In this document: in pieces, positions 42,816-51,519 of the stretch | Numbering within the stretch: position 1 is the first letter of the stretch | Layout: each line of letters opens with the position of its first letter | Assembly: GCA_964588335.1 (NCBI GenBank) | Contig: CAZPOV010000001.1 | Location: 310,001-374,000, forward strand | DNA from: JAGQZY01 sp964588335 | Lineage (GTDB): Bacteria; Bdellovibrionota; Bdellovibrionia; Bdellovibrionales; JAGQZY01 | DNA length: 64,000 nt | Direction: 5' to 3' | Made by a program: the position numbers and the translations under genes | The notes under the pieces: generated by a model | Told to the model about the DNA's origin: nothing | Seen by the model: only the letters and a program-made list of their open reading frames with translations | Databases searched by the model: none

Positions 42816-44790
42816 ATCTGCTGAAAATCTTCTTTGTGCCGTCGCTATACGGCCTGAGTCAAAACACTTTTTAAATAAAGGACTTGCGCAATATAAAGAT
42901 CAGATTGTGTACGTCAACAACGAGCAGGCCCTAGCTTTCGAGCCCTTGGTCGCAATTTTTGAGTTAACCAAGGATAACTATACAAAAGTTGATGGTGAGA
43001 TGGCTCGGTTTCGAGCCCAATTTGAATCGACAACCATTATTTTGATTACCAACGATGTCGAGCCTCAATTTCTATCTTCACTTCTTTCGAAGTACGATAT
43101 TTTTGCTGCCCTTTCAAGTCCCCAGGATCTCGCGAAAAGCGTTGAGAAAGGAATCGAAAATTTTGCTGAACAGAAGGAGTACAATGAAACCCTTTTGCGC
43201 GTCAAAAAACAGAATAAAAGCTTGGAAAGCTTGAAGACCAATCTTCAAGACCTTGTTCATGAGCGTACCAAGAGCGAGTATGAAGAGAACAAGCAAATGG
43301 AAGGGACTGTAAAAGAGCTACAGTCTTTACTTCGATTCATTAAAAACGTCGGACGCCTTGAAACCATTGAAGAGTTAATGGAGCAAATTCGCGATGAGTT
43401 CAAAAAAATTCGTGGCATTATGCCGCCGCTTCTAATTATGGCGGATAATACAAGGTCGGTTCGAGTTTTCTCTTTCCAGGGCAAGCAACTGATTGAAAAG
43501 CGAGTGAATTATTCACAAGAGTTCTCAGATTTGAAATCTATGACCTCAGAAAAAATGAAAACCACGCTCAGTAATATCTTAGGGCGCCCTTTTGGAAAAC
43601 TTTCATCTCTCGATTTTAAGTTTAAAGCCGAGGAGCTTAATAACTTTGAAGCCCTTTTGGTATTTGAGGAATCTTTGGGAGACAAGCAGAAGGGGAGTTT
43701 TGCGGTTTACTCGAAAGAGCGGTGGCCGATCATTAATATGGCCTTGGAGAGTTTGCTTTTAAAAGAAAGCTTACACAACATAGCACGGCAGTGGGCTCGC
43801 ACATTCAATGAGATGGAAGACCCGATTATTATTCTCGATCAAAACTATAAGATGTCACTATCCAATTCTGATTTTCATAAACAGACGGGTTCTCATTGTT
43901 ATCAAGCTTTTGCGAACAGAGATTCACCGTGCAAAGACTGCCCCATTCAAGAAACCTTTTCATCAGAGGAACCAAAAACCGCGGATATAAGAGTCGACAG
44001 TAAAATTTATCGCGTTCACTCTTATCCTATACGAATGCAAGGTTTCGATGGGGCCTCTCATGTTATCAATCAGTACGTCGATGTTACCCAAAGTATCGAT
44101 CTTCAAAGTCGAGTCATTCAAGGAGAAAAGATGGCGGCGGTTGGTTTATTAGCCGGAAATATTGCCCATGAACTGAATAACCCTTTGACTGGAATTTTTT
44201 CCCTTTCAGACTTGTTGTTACAAGATTTTGAAGAGGAAAGTAATCTTTACAAAGATCTTACCGAAGTTAAAAACGCTGCGAAAAGATGCCAGGTGATCAT
44301 TAAAGATTTGTTGGACTTTACAGAAGTCGGTGAAGATTCTAGGGCCAAGAAAATCGATGTGAACGATTTATTGCGAAAGACCTTGCCCCTTCTTAAAATG
44401 GCAATGCGGACTTTAAATTCCAACATTGATCTTTTTGAAGAACCTCTTTACGTGAAGCTCAATCCGCAACTTCTTCAACAGGTGCTTTTCAACTTAATCA
44501 ATAATGCCTGTCAGGCCATGGAAGACAATGGATATTTGTATGTTACAACAGCACCATTGGATAACAATGTGGAAATCCGAGTACGGGACACCGGGCCCGG
44601 TATCCCTAAAGATGTCGCGGAATCTATTTTTGAGCCCTTTTTTACTACCAAAGAAGAAGGTAAAGGCACCGGTTTGGGGTTGAGTATGTCAAAAAAAGTG
44701 GTTGAGCGGGCCGGTGGAACTTTACAACTCAATCATCAGATCGATAAAGGTGCCGAGTTTGTCGTCAAGTTGCCAATGGCAGAAAGTTAA
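42799..44790 (+). CDS. Sensor histidine kinase with PAS domain
   Basis: 663 residues, soluble. Residues 5-125 resemble a degenerate receiver fold (IILITNDVEPQFL). A coiled coil runs about 130-190, followed by a GAF-like region. A PAS domain at about 345-430 has the Cys cluster CYQAFANRDSPCKDC (from about 367). HisKA follows with His457 (NIAHELNNPLTG), and HATPase_c with NLINNACQAM, DTGPGIP and GKGTGLGLSMS. The Cys cluster could bind a metal or sense redox. The partner is not adjacent: the nearest lone receiver is at 46491. Confidence 0.9.
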   Translation: MRWMPESAENLLCAVAIRPESKHFLNKGLAQYKDQIVYVNNEQALAFEPLVAIFELTKDNYTKVDGEMARFRAQFESTTIILITNDVEPQFLSSLLSKYDIFAALSSPQDLAKSVEKGIENFAEQKEYNETLLRVKKQNKSLESLKTNLQDLVHERTKSEYEENKQMEGTVKELQSLLRFIKNVGRLETIEELMEQIRDEFKKIRGIMPPLLIMADNTRSVRVFSFQGKQLIEKRVNYSQEFSDLKSMTSEKMKTTLSNILGRPFGKLSSLDFKFKAEELNNFEALLVFEESLGDKQKGSFAVYSKERWPIINMALESLLLKESLHNIARQWARTFNEMEDPIIILDQNYKMSLSNSDFHKQTGSHCYQAFANRDSPCKDCPIQETFSSEEPKTADIRVDSKIYRVHSYPIRMQGFDGASHVINQYVDVTQSIDLQSRVIQGEKMAAVGLLAGNIAHELNNPLTGIFSLSDLLLQDFEEESNLYKDLTEVKNAAKRCQVIIKDLLDFTEVGEDSRAKKIDVNDLLRKTLPLLKMAMRTLNSNIDLFEEPLYVKLNPQLLQQVLFNLINNACQAMEDNGYLYVTTAPLDNNVEIRVRDTGPGIPKDVAESIFEPFFTTKEEGKGTGLGLSMSKKVVERAGGTLQLNHQIDKGAEFVVKLPMAES

Positions 44791-44916
44791 GTGGTTTTTG
44801 CGATTTTAGGTTATCGGTATAGCGATTGTCCTTCGGTTGGGTTTGCTGGCCGTTTCACAGCTTTCGAATAGAACGATGTCCCATGAAAACCCATTATTAA
44901 TAGTTGAAAATTTAGT

Positions 44917-46233
44917 ATGCTTGGTGAGATCGCACTTAAAAAGCAATACCTTAGATTTTTTTTGTTAACTTCTCTGTTAACGTCAGTCGTAATTTTCTAC
45001 TTTGAGATATTTTTGACTTGGGATGCGTCTTATCAACTAATGACTCTAATACAAACCCGTGAGTTGTATTGGATGGGCGGTCGCTACGTCATGATAATTT
45101 TTCAGCTGCCACTTTATTTGTATTTGAATTTTTTTGGCGGCGAGTCTTTGAACACAATGATTTTCCTTTTTGGAATTCCCTATTCTTTTTATCCCTTTGT
45201 GTGCTGCTTTGGCATCTATAGATTAATTGGTGTTATCGATCCCCATCTTAGCAAGTTGTTGATGATCTCAAGTACGCTCGCCTCATTCGTGTTCTTTTTC
45301 CATCCTCTCTTCGAACAACTGATAGGTTTTTGTTTTTTTTATCTTTTAGTTGCAGCGTTTCGCAACTATCTGGGCACGCAAAGCAAAACCACAGCAGTCC
45401 TTATTGTTGTATTCGAGTTTTTTGTGGCATTCTCTCATCCAGTCGTACTGCCTTGCCTCCTTTTATCATGGGTTTTCTTAATTTTCTTAGGAAGAGAGAA
45501 AAGGAACTGGTTTCTAAACCTGCAAATGGTAGTTCTACCAACCCTTGTCCTAATTGAAATAGTCATAACTTTTATTTTTCATACAAGAAAGACTTCAAGT
45601 GAGTATCTAAAACAATATTTTTTAGGAAGCTTTTCTCATTTTCCGCAAATAGAAAGAGAACTTTTTTTAGTTGCGATGTTTGTATTGGTCGCAAGTTCAG
45701 TTGTGACATTGGTCACTAATAAGAAAAAAATTGGTTTCGGTCTTTTTATCTTGTCGCAAGTCTTTTTCCACTACTGGCTGATGGTAAGTTCTCAGTCGCT
45801 AAGAACGATACTTGATCTTCGCTTCACGCTGTTTCTTTTCCACGTCCCCTATTTGACGATGATTTTTGTTCCTGTTCGCTTACAGGTTTCGAAATATTAT
45901 CTTATCCTAACGGGATTTAGCTTGTTCTTACTGATTTTACACATGGGGATTTTAAGAAAGGAGCACAGACAGAGAGTGTATGCGAAAGTGGAGGCCTCTC
46001 AGGAAAGCTGTTTGAAGGTGGAGGACGTCGCTGGGCGTAGGGCATCGAGCTTGGAGCACTGGAGTCTTTGGTATGATTATATATTGTATCGACGTTTGAA
46101 AAATGTGGATAAGATTATAATAAACTTTGAAAAAACCTGTGGTTCCGCTGTTATCGACGATCAATTTGAGGCATCCTCCGGAGAAAGCTTTCCTCGATCG
46201 GGGTTCTTTGAGATTGCGCTTCCTCAGCAGTGA
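44917..46233 (+). CDS. Multi-pass membrane protein, unknown
   Basis: 438 residues with about ten hydrophobic segments. Phe, Leu and Ile are frequent. Charged loops include EYLKQYFLGSFSHF and RKEHRQRVYAKVEAS. The layout (long hydrophobic N-terminal part, soluble C-terminal 100 residues) recalls GT-C or polymer-export membrane proteins, but no motif was recognised. The gene looks clearly richer in A+T than its neighbours, which suggests recent acquisition. It stands alone. The ATG has no strong ribosome site. Confidence 0.6.
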   Translation: MLGEIALKKQYLRFFLLTSLLTSVVIFYFEIFLTWDASYQLMTLIQTRELYWMGGRYVMIIFQLPLYLYLNFFGGESLNTMIFLFGIPYSFYPFVCCFGIYRLIGVIDPHLSKLLMISSTLASFVFFFHPLFEQLIGFCFFYLLVAAFRNYLGTQSKTTAVLIVVFEFFVAFSHPVVLPCLLLSWVFLIFLGREKRNWFLNLQMVVLPTLVLIEIVITFIFHTRKTSSEYLKQYFLGSFSHFPQIERELFLVAMFVLVASSVVTLVTNKKKIGFGLFILSQVFFHYWLMVSSQSLRTILDLRFTLFLFHVPYLTMIFVPVRLQVSKYYLILTGFSLFLLILHMGILRKEHRQRVYAKVEASQESCLKVEDVAGRRASSLEHWSLWYDYILYRRLKNVDKIIINFEKTCGSAVIDDQFEASSGESFPRSGFFEIALPQQ

Positions 46234-46490
46234 ACTGTTAGAGTTTTTTATCGCTAGCAGCCTGCATCATGGGCGTCGTTTGCGACAGGTGCAATAAGGT
46301 ATCGTTATTGCCTCTCGATTGCGATCGAAATGGGAATCAATTTTTGATCCTGCCTAGCTAAAAGAGAAAAAGAGATCGCGGAGGTTGAGTATAAAAGAAA
46401 ATGTAGTACAACGAAATTACGGAACCTTGAAAAAATCAAAGAAATTTAATGTGGGTGCCAAATTATCGTTCAATCCCCTACGGTGGAAAT
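46234..46490. other. 257-base gap before the response regulator
   Basis: The gap contains several short inverted repeats (TTGCGATCGAA, GTCGTTTGCGAC) and an A/G-rich stretch at 46360-46440. No ORF with a ribosome site and no clear promoter were found. A small RNA cannot be excluded. Confidence 0.3.
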
Positions 46491-46856
46491 ATGAAAGTAT
46501 TGATTATAGATGATGAGCCTCTTGTGCGTCGCTCTCTAGAAAAAATTTTTCAAAAAATGAATCATGAGGTGGTGACAGCAAAAGATGGTCATGAAGGTGT
46601 TGAAGTTTGGAGATCCAGCCAACCCGATGGGGTTGTTGTGGATGTCTTAATGCCAGGGTTGACGGGGCCGGAGGTGATTGCCGAAGTATCACCCCCCGAA
46701 AACACGGCGATCGTTCTCATCTCAGCCTATTCTGGCGATTATAATCCCGATTCTGTGAAGCAGTTGGGGGCTGACCTTTTTATTGAAAAGCCCTTCGAAA
46801 GTATTAAGGATATTGTCGATTCGCTAGAAAAAGTGTGGAGCGTAAAAAACAAATGA
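46491..46856 (+). CDS. Single-domain response regulator (CheY-like)
   Basis: 121 residues from ATG 46491, after GGTGG. Receiver domain only: Asp7/Asp8, phosphoacceptor Asp51 (VVVDVLMPG), Ser78 (ISAYSG) and Lys100 (IEKPFE). It has no output domain, so it acts by protein binding or as a phosphate carrier. The stop overlaps the rsmD start by 4 bases. It could be the partner of the kinase at 42799, since both lack a neighbour partner. This is a guess. Confidence 0.9.
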   Translation: MKVLIIDDEPLVRRSLEKIFQKMNHEVVTAKDGHEGVEVWRSSQPDGVVVDVLMPGLTGPEVIAEVSPPENTAIVLISAYSGDYNPDSVKQLGADLFIEKPFESIKDIVDSLEKVWSVKNK

Positions 46857-47395
46857 GAGTGATTGGCGGTAAATATGGCGGCCGGAAATTGGTTGCTTTT
46901 AAAGCCTCTCATATTCGGCCAACCACAGATCGTGTGAAAGAGGTTATTTTCAACAAGCTACAGTTTAATATTGAAGGTGCCGACGTTTTGGATCTTTTTT
47001 CTGGTACAGGCAGTTTGGCTTTTGAGGCCCTTTCGAGGGGGGCTAATACAGTGCAAGCTGTTGAGCTCAGTCAAAGTTCCATACAAATTATCAAAAAAAA
47101 TAAGGCGATGTTGAAGGTAGGTGATGAGTTACAAATTGCCAAGTCTGACATTTATAAGTTTTTGAAACATCATACAGTTTCCTATGACATCGTATTGGTT
47201 GACCCGCCTTTTACAAAAGTCATGGCGGATGAGGTTTTGTTAGCTCTGTCTCAGTCTCAGTGCCTTCGGAAGCAGTCTGAAGTTTTTATAGAGTCGGGAT
47301 CGAAAGAGGCCATCCAAGACTCTTATGGGTCGCTTGTGCTTGAGAAACGGCAGAGCTTTGGTGATAAATTTCTGTCACACTATATTTTCAGTTAA
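46853..47395 (+). CDS. rsmD: 16S rRNA (guanine966-N2)-methyltransferase
   Basis: 180 residues from ATG 46853. MRVIGGKYGGRKL, the SAM motif LDLFSGTGSLAFEALSRGA and the catalytic DPPF (VLVDPPFTK) are all typical. Role: methylates G966 of 16S rRNA in the assembled 30S subunit. It overlaps the receiver gene by 4 bases. Length is normal (about 180-200). Confidence 0.93.
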   Translation: MRVIGGKYGGRKLVAFKASHIRPTTDRVKEVIFNKLQFNIEGADVLDLFSGTGSLAFEALSRGANTVQAVELSQSSIQIIKKNKAMLKVGDELQIAKSDIYKFLKHHTVSYDIVLVDPPFTKVMADEVLLALSQSQCLRKQSEVFIESGSKEAIQDSYGSLVLEKRQSFGDKFLSHYIFS

Positions 47396-47454
47396 GTTTA
47401 AGTTCGGCTTTTGTTATGGTGGGAACATTATTATTCAGTAAAGAGGGAGCCTTT

Positions 47455-48651
47455 ATGTTGTCCAAGCGAATCCAAGAACTTAAACCTTCAGCAACCTTAG
47501 CTTTAGCGGCGAAAGCCAAACAAATGATGGCAGAAGGCGAAGACGTGATATCGTTGACAGTGGGTGAACCCGATTGGCCTACTTACGATCGTGCCAAAGG
47601 GGCTGGAAAGGCCGCTATCGATGAGAATAAAACCACCTACACTCCAGCCTCGGGAATTGCCCCTTTAAAGTCTGCGATCGGTCAATTGATAGGTTCGCAG
47701 ATCAATCGAGATATTCTGCCTTCAGAAGTGACCGTCGGTGCCGGTGCTAAATTTATTATTTATGCGGCATTAACGGCTATTCTTGATCCCGGTGAAGAGG
47801 TTATTGTTCCCAGCCCCTATTGGGTGAGCTATCCCACCATGGTGGAGTTGGCAGGCGGGCAGGCTAAGATCGTGACTTGCAACCAAGAAACTTCTTTCAA
47901 AATGACGGCTTCCCAACTGGAAGCCGCTATTGGTGATAATACCAAGGCTCTGTTGTTGAATTCACCCAGTAACCCGACCGGCGCCGAGTATTCGAAACAA
48001 GAACTCACAGAGATTGCCAAGGTATTAAAAAAGTATCCAGATCTAGTTATCATCAGCGACGATATTTACAATCAGCTTTCATTCACCAATGATAGCGCGA
48101 GTCCGCATTTATTAAATATAGCCCCTGAGCTTTTCGATCGTTGCATTTGTATCAATGGGGTTTCGAAAGCCTACTCGATGACAGGGTGGCGAATTGGTTG
48201 GGCTGTCGGTCCCGAAACAGTCATTAAGGCCATGGCCAGTTTCCAATCGCAAACCACTGGAGCACCGTCGTCTATTTCTCAGTGGGCCTCAGTGACAGCC
48301 ATTGATGATTGTAAGGACGATGTGAAAAAGGCCCTTAAGGAATTAAAACAGCGAAAAGCTTTTGCACTCGCCAAGTTTTCAACTGTGCCTGGGTTTGATA
48401 TTTTTGCACCCGAGGGAGCCTTTTATATGTGGACCAATATTTCTTCTTGGATTGGCAAGTCGTACCACGGAGAAAACATCGAGGACTCTAGAAAATTGGC
48501 GGCATTGCTTTTGGATAAAGAGAAGTTGGCTGTCGTACCGGGACAAGAGTTCGGCTTGGACGGCTATCTTCGCTTGAGTTTTGCAGCCAGTACCAAAGAC
48601 CTGGAAGTGGCCGCCCAAAGGCTTCAGAAATTCCAAAGTGAACTCTCTTAG
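47455..48651 (+). CDS. aspC: Aspartate aminotransferase (class I/II PLP)
   Basis: 398 residues from ATG 47455 after GAGGGAG (the longer frame from 47416 lacks a site). PLP Lys238 lies in GVSKAYSMTGWRIGWAVG. NSPSNPTGAEYS binds the cofactor and substrate carboxylate, and LRLSFAAS has the Arg for the second carboxylate. It belongs to the group Ib type common in bacteria and archaea. Role: aspartate + 2-oxoglutarate to oxaloacetate + glutamate, and possibly prephenate, which would link to the aro operon. The latter is a guess. Confidence 0.9.
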   Translation: MLSKRIQELKPSATLALAAKAKQMMAEGEDVISLTVGEPDWPTYDRAKGAGKAAIDENKTTYTPASGIAPLKSAIGQLIGSQINRDILPSEVTVGAGAKFIIYAALTAILDPGEEVIVPSPYWVSYPTMVELAGGQAKIVTCNQETSFKMTASQLEAAIGDNTKALLLNSPSNPTGAEYSKQELTEIAKVLKKYPDLVIISDDIYNQLSFTNDSASPHLLNIAPELFDRCICINGVSKAYSMTGWRIGWAVGPETVIKAMASFQSQTTGAPSSISQWASVTAIDDCKDDVKKALKELKQRKAFALAKFSTVPGFDIFAPEGAFYMWTNISSWIGKSYHGENIEDSRKLAALLLDKEKLAVVPGQEFGLDGYLRLSFAASTKDLEVAAQRLQKFQSELS

Positions 48652-48751
48652 TATTTGAAATTACTAAGAGAATTCGTCTTGACCAAAGTCTCTGGCTATA
48701 GACATGACGCATCAAAAGACCTAAAATAAGGTTATAAACACCAACAAGGAA

Positions 48752-49399
48752 GTGCGTGTGTCTATTTGGATCCTGTTGCAAATTCTTTTTAATGTCTTTG
48801 TGGTAGCTGGAATTGCCGTTTGTCTGATTAAAACTTTTAAAAGTCGTGAAGATGATCCGCGCCTGACCCAAGGTTTGCGATTGCTGCAAAGTAAAATATC
48901 AATTCTCGAAGATCTATCAGACCACACAGAAAACCAGGTCAAACAATTGATGACTCTCCTTGATAAAAAACTCCATGAGGTTCGGGGGGCCATGGGACAA
49001 ATCAACGAACACATTGGCGAGGTCGATCGTTCGATCAAAAAAAGTAAAATGGTGGCCCAGCAAATTCAAAAAGAAATAGCACCTGACCAGATCTTGGAAA
49101 AAAAATTAGAGAACAAGTATATCCAGGCGGCTCAGATGGCTCACCAAGGGCACAGTGTTGAGGAGATTGTTCAGGCCATCAATTTGCCAAAAGCTGAAGT
49201 GGAACTGATTGCCAAGGTTAATAAAAAGAAATGTGTTTACGAAAACCCTGTGGAATCATTCCAGGATAAGATTTTTGAGAAAAGCCTTCAGATGCCGAAA
49301 ATGAGTGGTGGATCTCTTGATCAAACACATTTGAACTTTCAACAGGCTATTCAAGACCACAAAGATCAGAGTGAATTTAGAGCTTTTAAATTAGGCTAG
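48752..49399 (+). CDS. Membrane-anchored coiled-coil protein (DUF2802-like)
   Basis: 215 residues, GTG start. One N-terminal membrane segment (IWILLQILFNVFVVAGIAVC) is followed by a long coiled coil (about 40-115). A helix-turn-helix-like block AAQMAHQGHSVEEIVQAINLPKAEVELIAKV then appears, the pattern of DUF2802. In other bacteria this family is encoded near flagellar and chemotaxis genes. Its function is not settled. It starts 100 bases after the aminotransferase gene, and a 75-residue ORF follows after 3 bases. Confidence 0.65.
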   Translation: MRVSIWILLQILFNVFVVAGIAVCLIKTFKSREDDPRLTQGLRLLQSKISILEDLSDHTENQVKQLMTLLDKKLHEVRGAMGQINEHIGEVDRSIKKSKMVAQQIQKEIAPDQILEKKLENKYIQAAQMAHQGHSVEEIVQAINLPKAEVELIAKVNKKKCVYENPVESFQDKIFEKSLQMPKMSGGSLDQTHLNFQQAIQDHKDQSEFRAFKLG

Positions 49400-49402
49400 A
49401 GC

Positions 49403-49630
49403 ATGCATTCCTTAGGTTCCAAAGTTCAGGGAAAATTAGTTGAAGAAATAGAAAAAGATCAGTGGATCGTCAGTTTTGATGGTCACTTGGTTCGCGTTCG
49501 TAACACCACGTCTATGGGTTTTGAAGAGGGTAGGGTTTTAAGTCTTGAAGTTGTAGGTGTGAATCCTTTGGCTCTCAAAGTCCTGGTACCAAGAAAAAAC
49601 CGAATCAATCCCGTTGATTTTCGAATTTGA
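49403..49630 (+). CDS. Small hypothetical protein
   Basis: 75 residues. It is beta-rich: GSKVQGKLVEEIEKDQWIVS and GHLVRVRNTTSMGFEEGRVL, then LSLEVVGVNPLALKVL. This could be a small OB-like or SH3-like barrel. It begins 3 bases after the DUF2802-like gene and is likely co-translated. No family was recognised. Confidence 0.6.
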   Translation: MHSLGSKVQGKLVEEIEKDQWIVSFDGHLVRVRNTTSMGFEEGRVLSLEVVGVNPLALKVLVPRKNRINPVDFRI

Positions 49631-49749
49631 TATGTAGCTCTAAAACTTGCAGATCCTAGTCATTCATAGGACCCTAGCCTTAGGCAAAGGGTCATTGGCA
49701 TGAGTTGTTACGACCACGCTTACAGAAAAAGAAATTTTTTCGAACAATC

Positions 49750-50193
49750 ATGAATTGGCGAACTCGCTTTAGAGATCTTATGAAAAATTGGGCCTATATT
49801 TTGATTTTAGTGACAAGCCTTTGTTTATCTCAGTGGGTGTTCGATGGGATGCGGAAAGAAAAAATATTCCCGTTGGCCACCTGGAATTTATTTTCGCAGC
49901 TGCCAATAAAAAGAGATATTGTTCTTCTTTATTTTGAGAATACCGAGACAGGAGAGCTGTGTTATTTTTATCTGTGCCCGGGAATCGATAAAAGCAAAAT
50001 AACCTCATATCACCCCTATCACATTGTCAGATGGCGTCGAGAGGTTAGCGATGTTGGTGATTATTTTGAAGGGAAAGTAGACCTTAAAAAATTGCACTAT
50101 AAGATTAAAATCACAGTCGAACATACAACCATGGTGGAAAAGTGGAAACAGATCTCAAACGAGATGCGAAGCAAAAGATTGCCGGATTTATAG
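49750..50193 (+). CDS. Small membrane protein, partner of the next gene
   Basis: About 147 residues from ATG 49750 (TTG at 49705 is another option; neither has a strong ribosome site). One membrane segment (WAYILILVTSLCLSQWVFDG) lies near the start. The rest is soluble, probably periplasmic, with aromatic and basic residues (YHPYHIVRWRREVSDVG). It overlaps the next gene by 52 bases, an unusually long overlap, which suggests a fixed pair. It is not a known family. Confidence 0.55.
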   Translation: MNWRTRFRDLMKNWAYILILVTSLCLSQWVFDGMRKEKIFPLATWNLFSQLPIKRDIVLLYFENTETGELCYFYLCPGIDKSKITSYHPYHIVRWRREVSDVGDYFEGKVDLKKLHYKIKITVEHTTMVEKWKQISNEMRSKRLPDL

Positions 50194-50954
50194 TCGATAG
50201 CGGGTTGTATTTTGGATTGGCCTGGAGCTTTCTCTACAAGTTTCGCACTTTTGACATTCAAGAAAAAGAGTTGCTGTGGCCCGTTTTCTGGGTGACCGAA
50301 GGTTCTGTTGAAAGCATTGTTGCGGTCTGCCGAGGAATTCTCTACCTCGCACCATTTCTTACCTTAGTAAAAAAAACACGTTGGCTTGGACAAGGGCTGA
50401 CATTTATTTGTGCCGTTTTGGTTATTGCAATTTCCTATTCCAATGGGAAGTCGTATCATTCAGGACTTGTTTGGATCATTTTTATGTTGTCCTATTTCGG
50501 AGTGCGTTGGTTTGTCCGTCCTCACCACGCCATCCACTTCGCTTTTTTTTGCTTTTCAACAGCTTATATCAATTCCGGTCTTTGGAAACTAAGAAGTTTA
50601 GCTGACTATCTATGGGAAACCGGAGACTTTTCGGTGCTTGTTTACACTCTGCAGGAGCATATTAGTGCTTCCGCTGTCGAGCGAGTGCAAGAGCCGACCT
50701 GGTTGGGGCAATTGGTGCTAGAGAATTTATGGCTTTCTGGGGTGCTGTGGGTGGGAGCTCTAATTGTCGAAGTGGGCGCCTGTGCCATACCCTTGTTTCG
50801 GCGCCAGGCTTGGATGTTTGCACTGGCTTTGGCTTGCTTTCATCTTGGAGTGCTGCTCACAATGCAAATCAATTTTATGAGTTCGATGGTCTTACTCAGT
50901 TTACTAACTGTTTATTTTTTAGTTAAAAAAGAAGATTTAAAGACCGCTGGGTGA
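50142..50954 (+). CDS. Multi-pass membrane protein (HTTM-like)
   Basis: 270 residues, GTG start. About six to seven membrane helices. The pattern AYINSGLWKLRSLADYLWETG and the late HLGVLLTMQINFMSSMVLLSLL resemble the HTTM/vitamin K-dependent carboxylase-like membrane family. The match is loose. The N-terminus is cytoplasmic and basic. It is paired with the previous small membrane protein. The reaction, if any, is unknown. Confidence 0.55.
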   Translation: METDLKRDAKQKIAGFIVDSGLYFGLAWSFLYKFRTFDIQEKELLWPVFWVTEGSVESIVAVCRGILYLAPFLTLVKKTRWLGQGLTFICAVLVIAISYSNGKSYHSGLVWIIFMLSYFGVRWFVRPHHAIHFAFFCFSTAYINSGLWKLRSLADYLWETGDFSVLVYTLQEHISASAVERVQEPTWLGQLVLENLWLSGVLWVGALIVEVGACAIPLFRRQAWMFALALACFHLGVLLTMQINFMSSMVLLSLLTVYFLVKKEDLKTAG

Positions 50955-50960
50955 GCTGGG

Positions 50961-51446
50961 TTATTTTGCACTTTCATGAACAAAACGTGTTGTATAGTAC
51001 TTCACTAAATAATCGGTTTTGATCTCTTGGTTGTTATAAGTCCATACCAAGTCGCCAAAAGGTCCCCATTTTGCGAGAAGATACTCTTCGTCAGGTTGGG
51101 TGGCCTGGAAGGCGGGGTTGATGCCTTGGGCGCGATTGAATGTCATCGAAATCGTACCGGGTTGTTTCATGGCAAAAATAAGTTTGAAGCCATTGCGAAA
51201 CAACATGAAATCGGCCTGAGTTTGAGAAATAGAGTAAGTCTTGATGCGCCCTAAAGGTGAGCCCTTCAGTTGATTGAATGCCGTGGTGGCGTCGACAAAC
51301 TCTCTTTTCAATCGCGCTAAAAACAAGAGGGTTTCATTTTGAAGGAGTTTTTCCGGCTCGAATCCTGTGGTGATTTCGATCATGCCAGACTCTTCCATTT
51401 GTTGCTCGGTTCGCACCAAATCTTTGATCCATGACATTTTATCCAT
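50961..51446 (-). CDS. Hypothetical protein
   Basis: 161 residues from ATG 51446, with GGAGGG before it (the longer frame to 51479 would include that site). Mixed alpha/beta. It starts MDKMSWIKDLVRTEQQMEES. There is no signal peptide or membrane segment. The central FMLFRNGFKLIFAMKQPGTISMTFN looks like paired strands. It converges with the HTTM-like gene at a 6-base gap. It was not recognised. Confidence 0.6.
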   Translation of the reverse strand: MDKMSWIKDLVRTEQQMEESGMIEITTGFEPEKLLQNETLLFLARLKREFVDATTAFNQLKGSPLGRIKTYSISQTQADFMLFRNGFKLIFAMKQPGTISMTFNRAQGINPAFQATQPDEEYLLAKWGPFGDLVWTYNNQEIKTDYLVKYYTTRFVHESAK

Positions 51447-51519
51447 AGGCCTTTTCCCTCCGGCGACGCTCTGCCGCATATTCTATGTTAGGGAGAAAGG
51501 GGATTGGCTGTCAAGGAAC

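Noticed and set aside
48678..48712. TTGACC and TATAGA as a promoter of the DUF2802-like gene
   Set aside because: The spacing is only about 12 bases, too short for a sigma-70 promoter.
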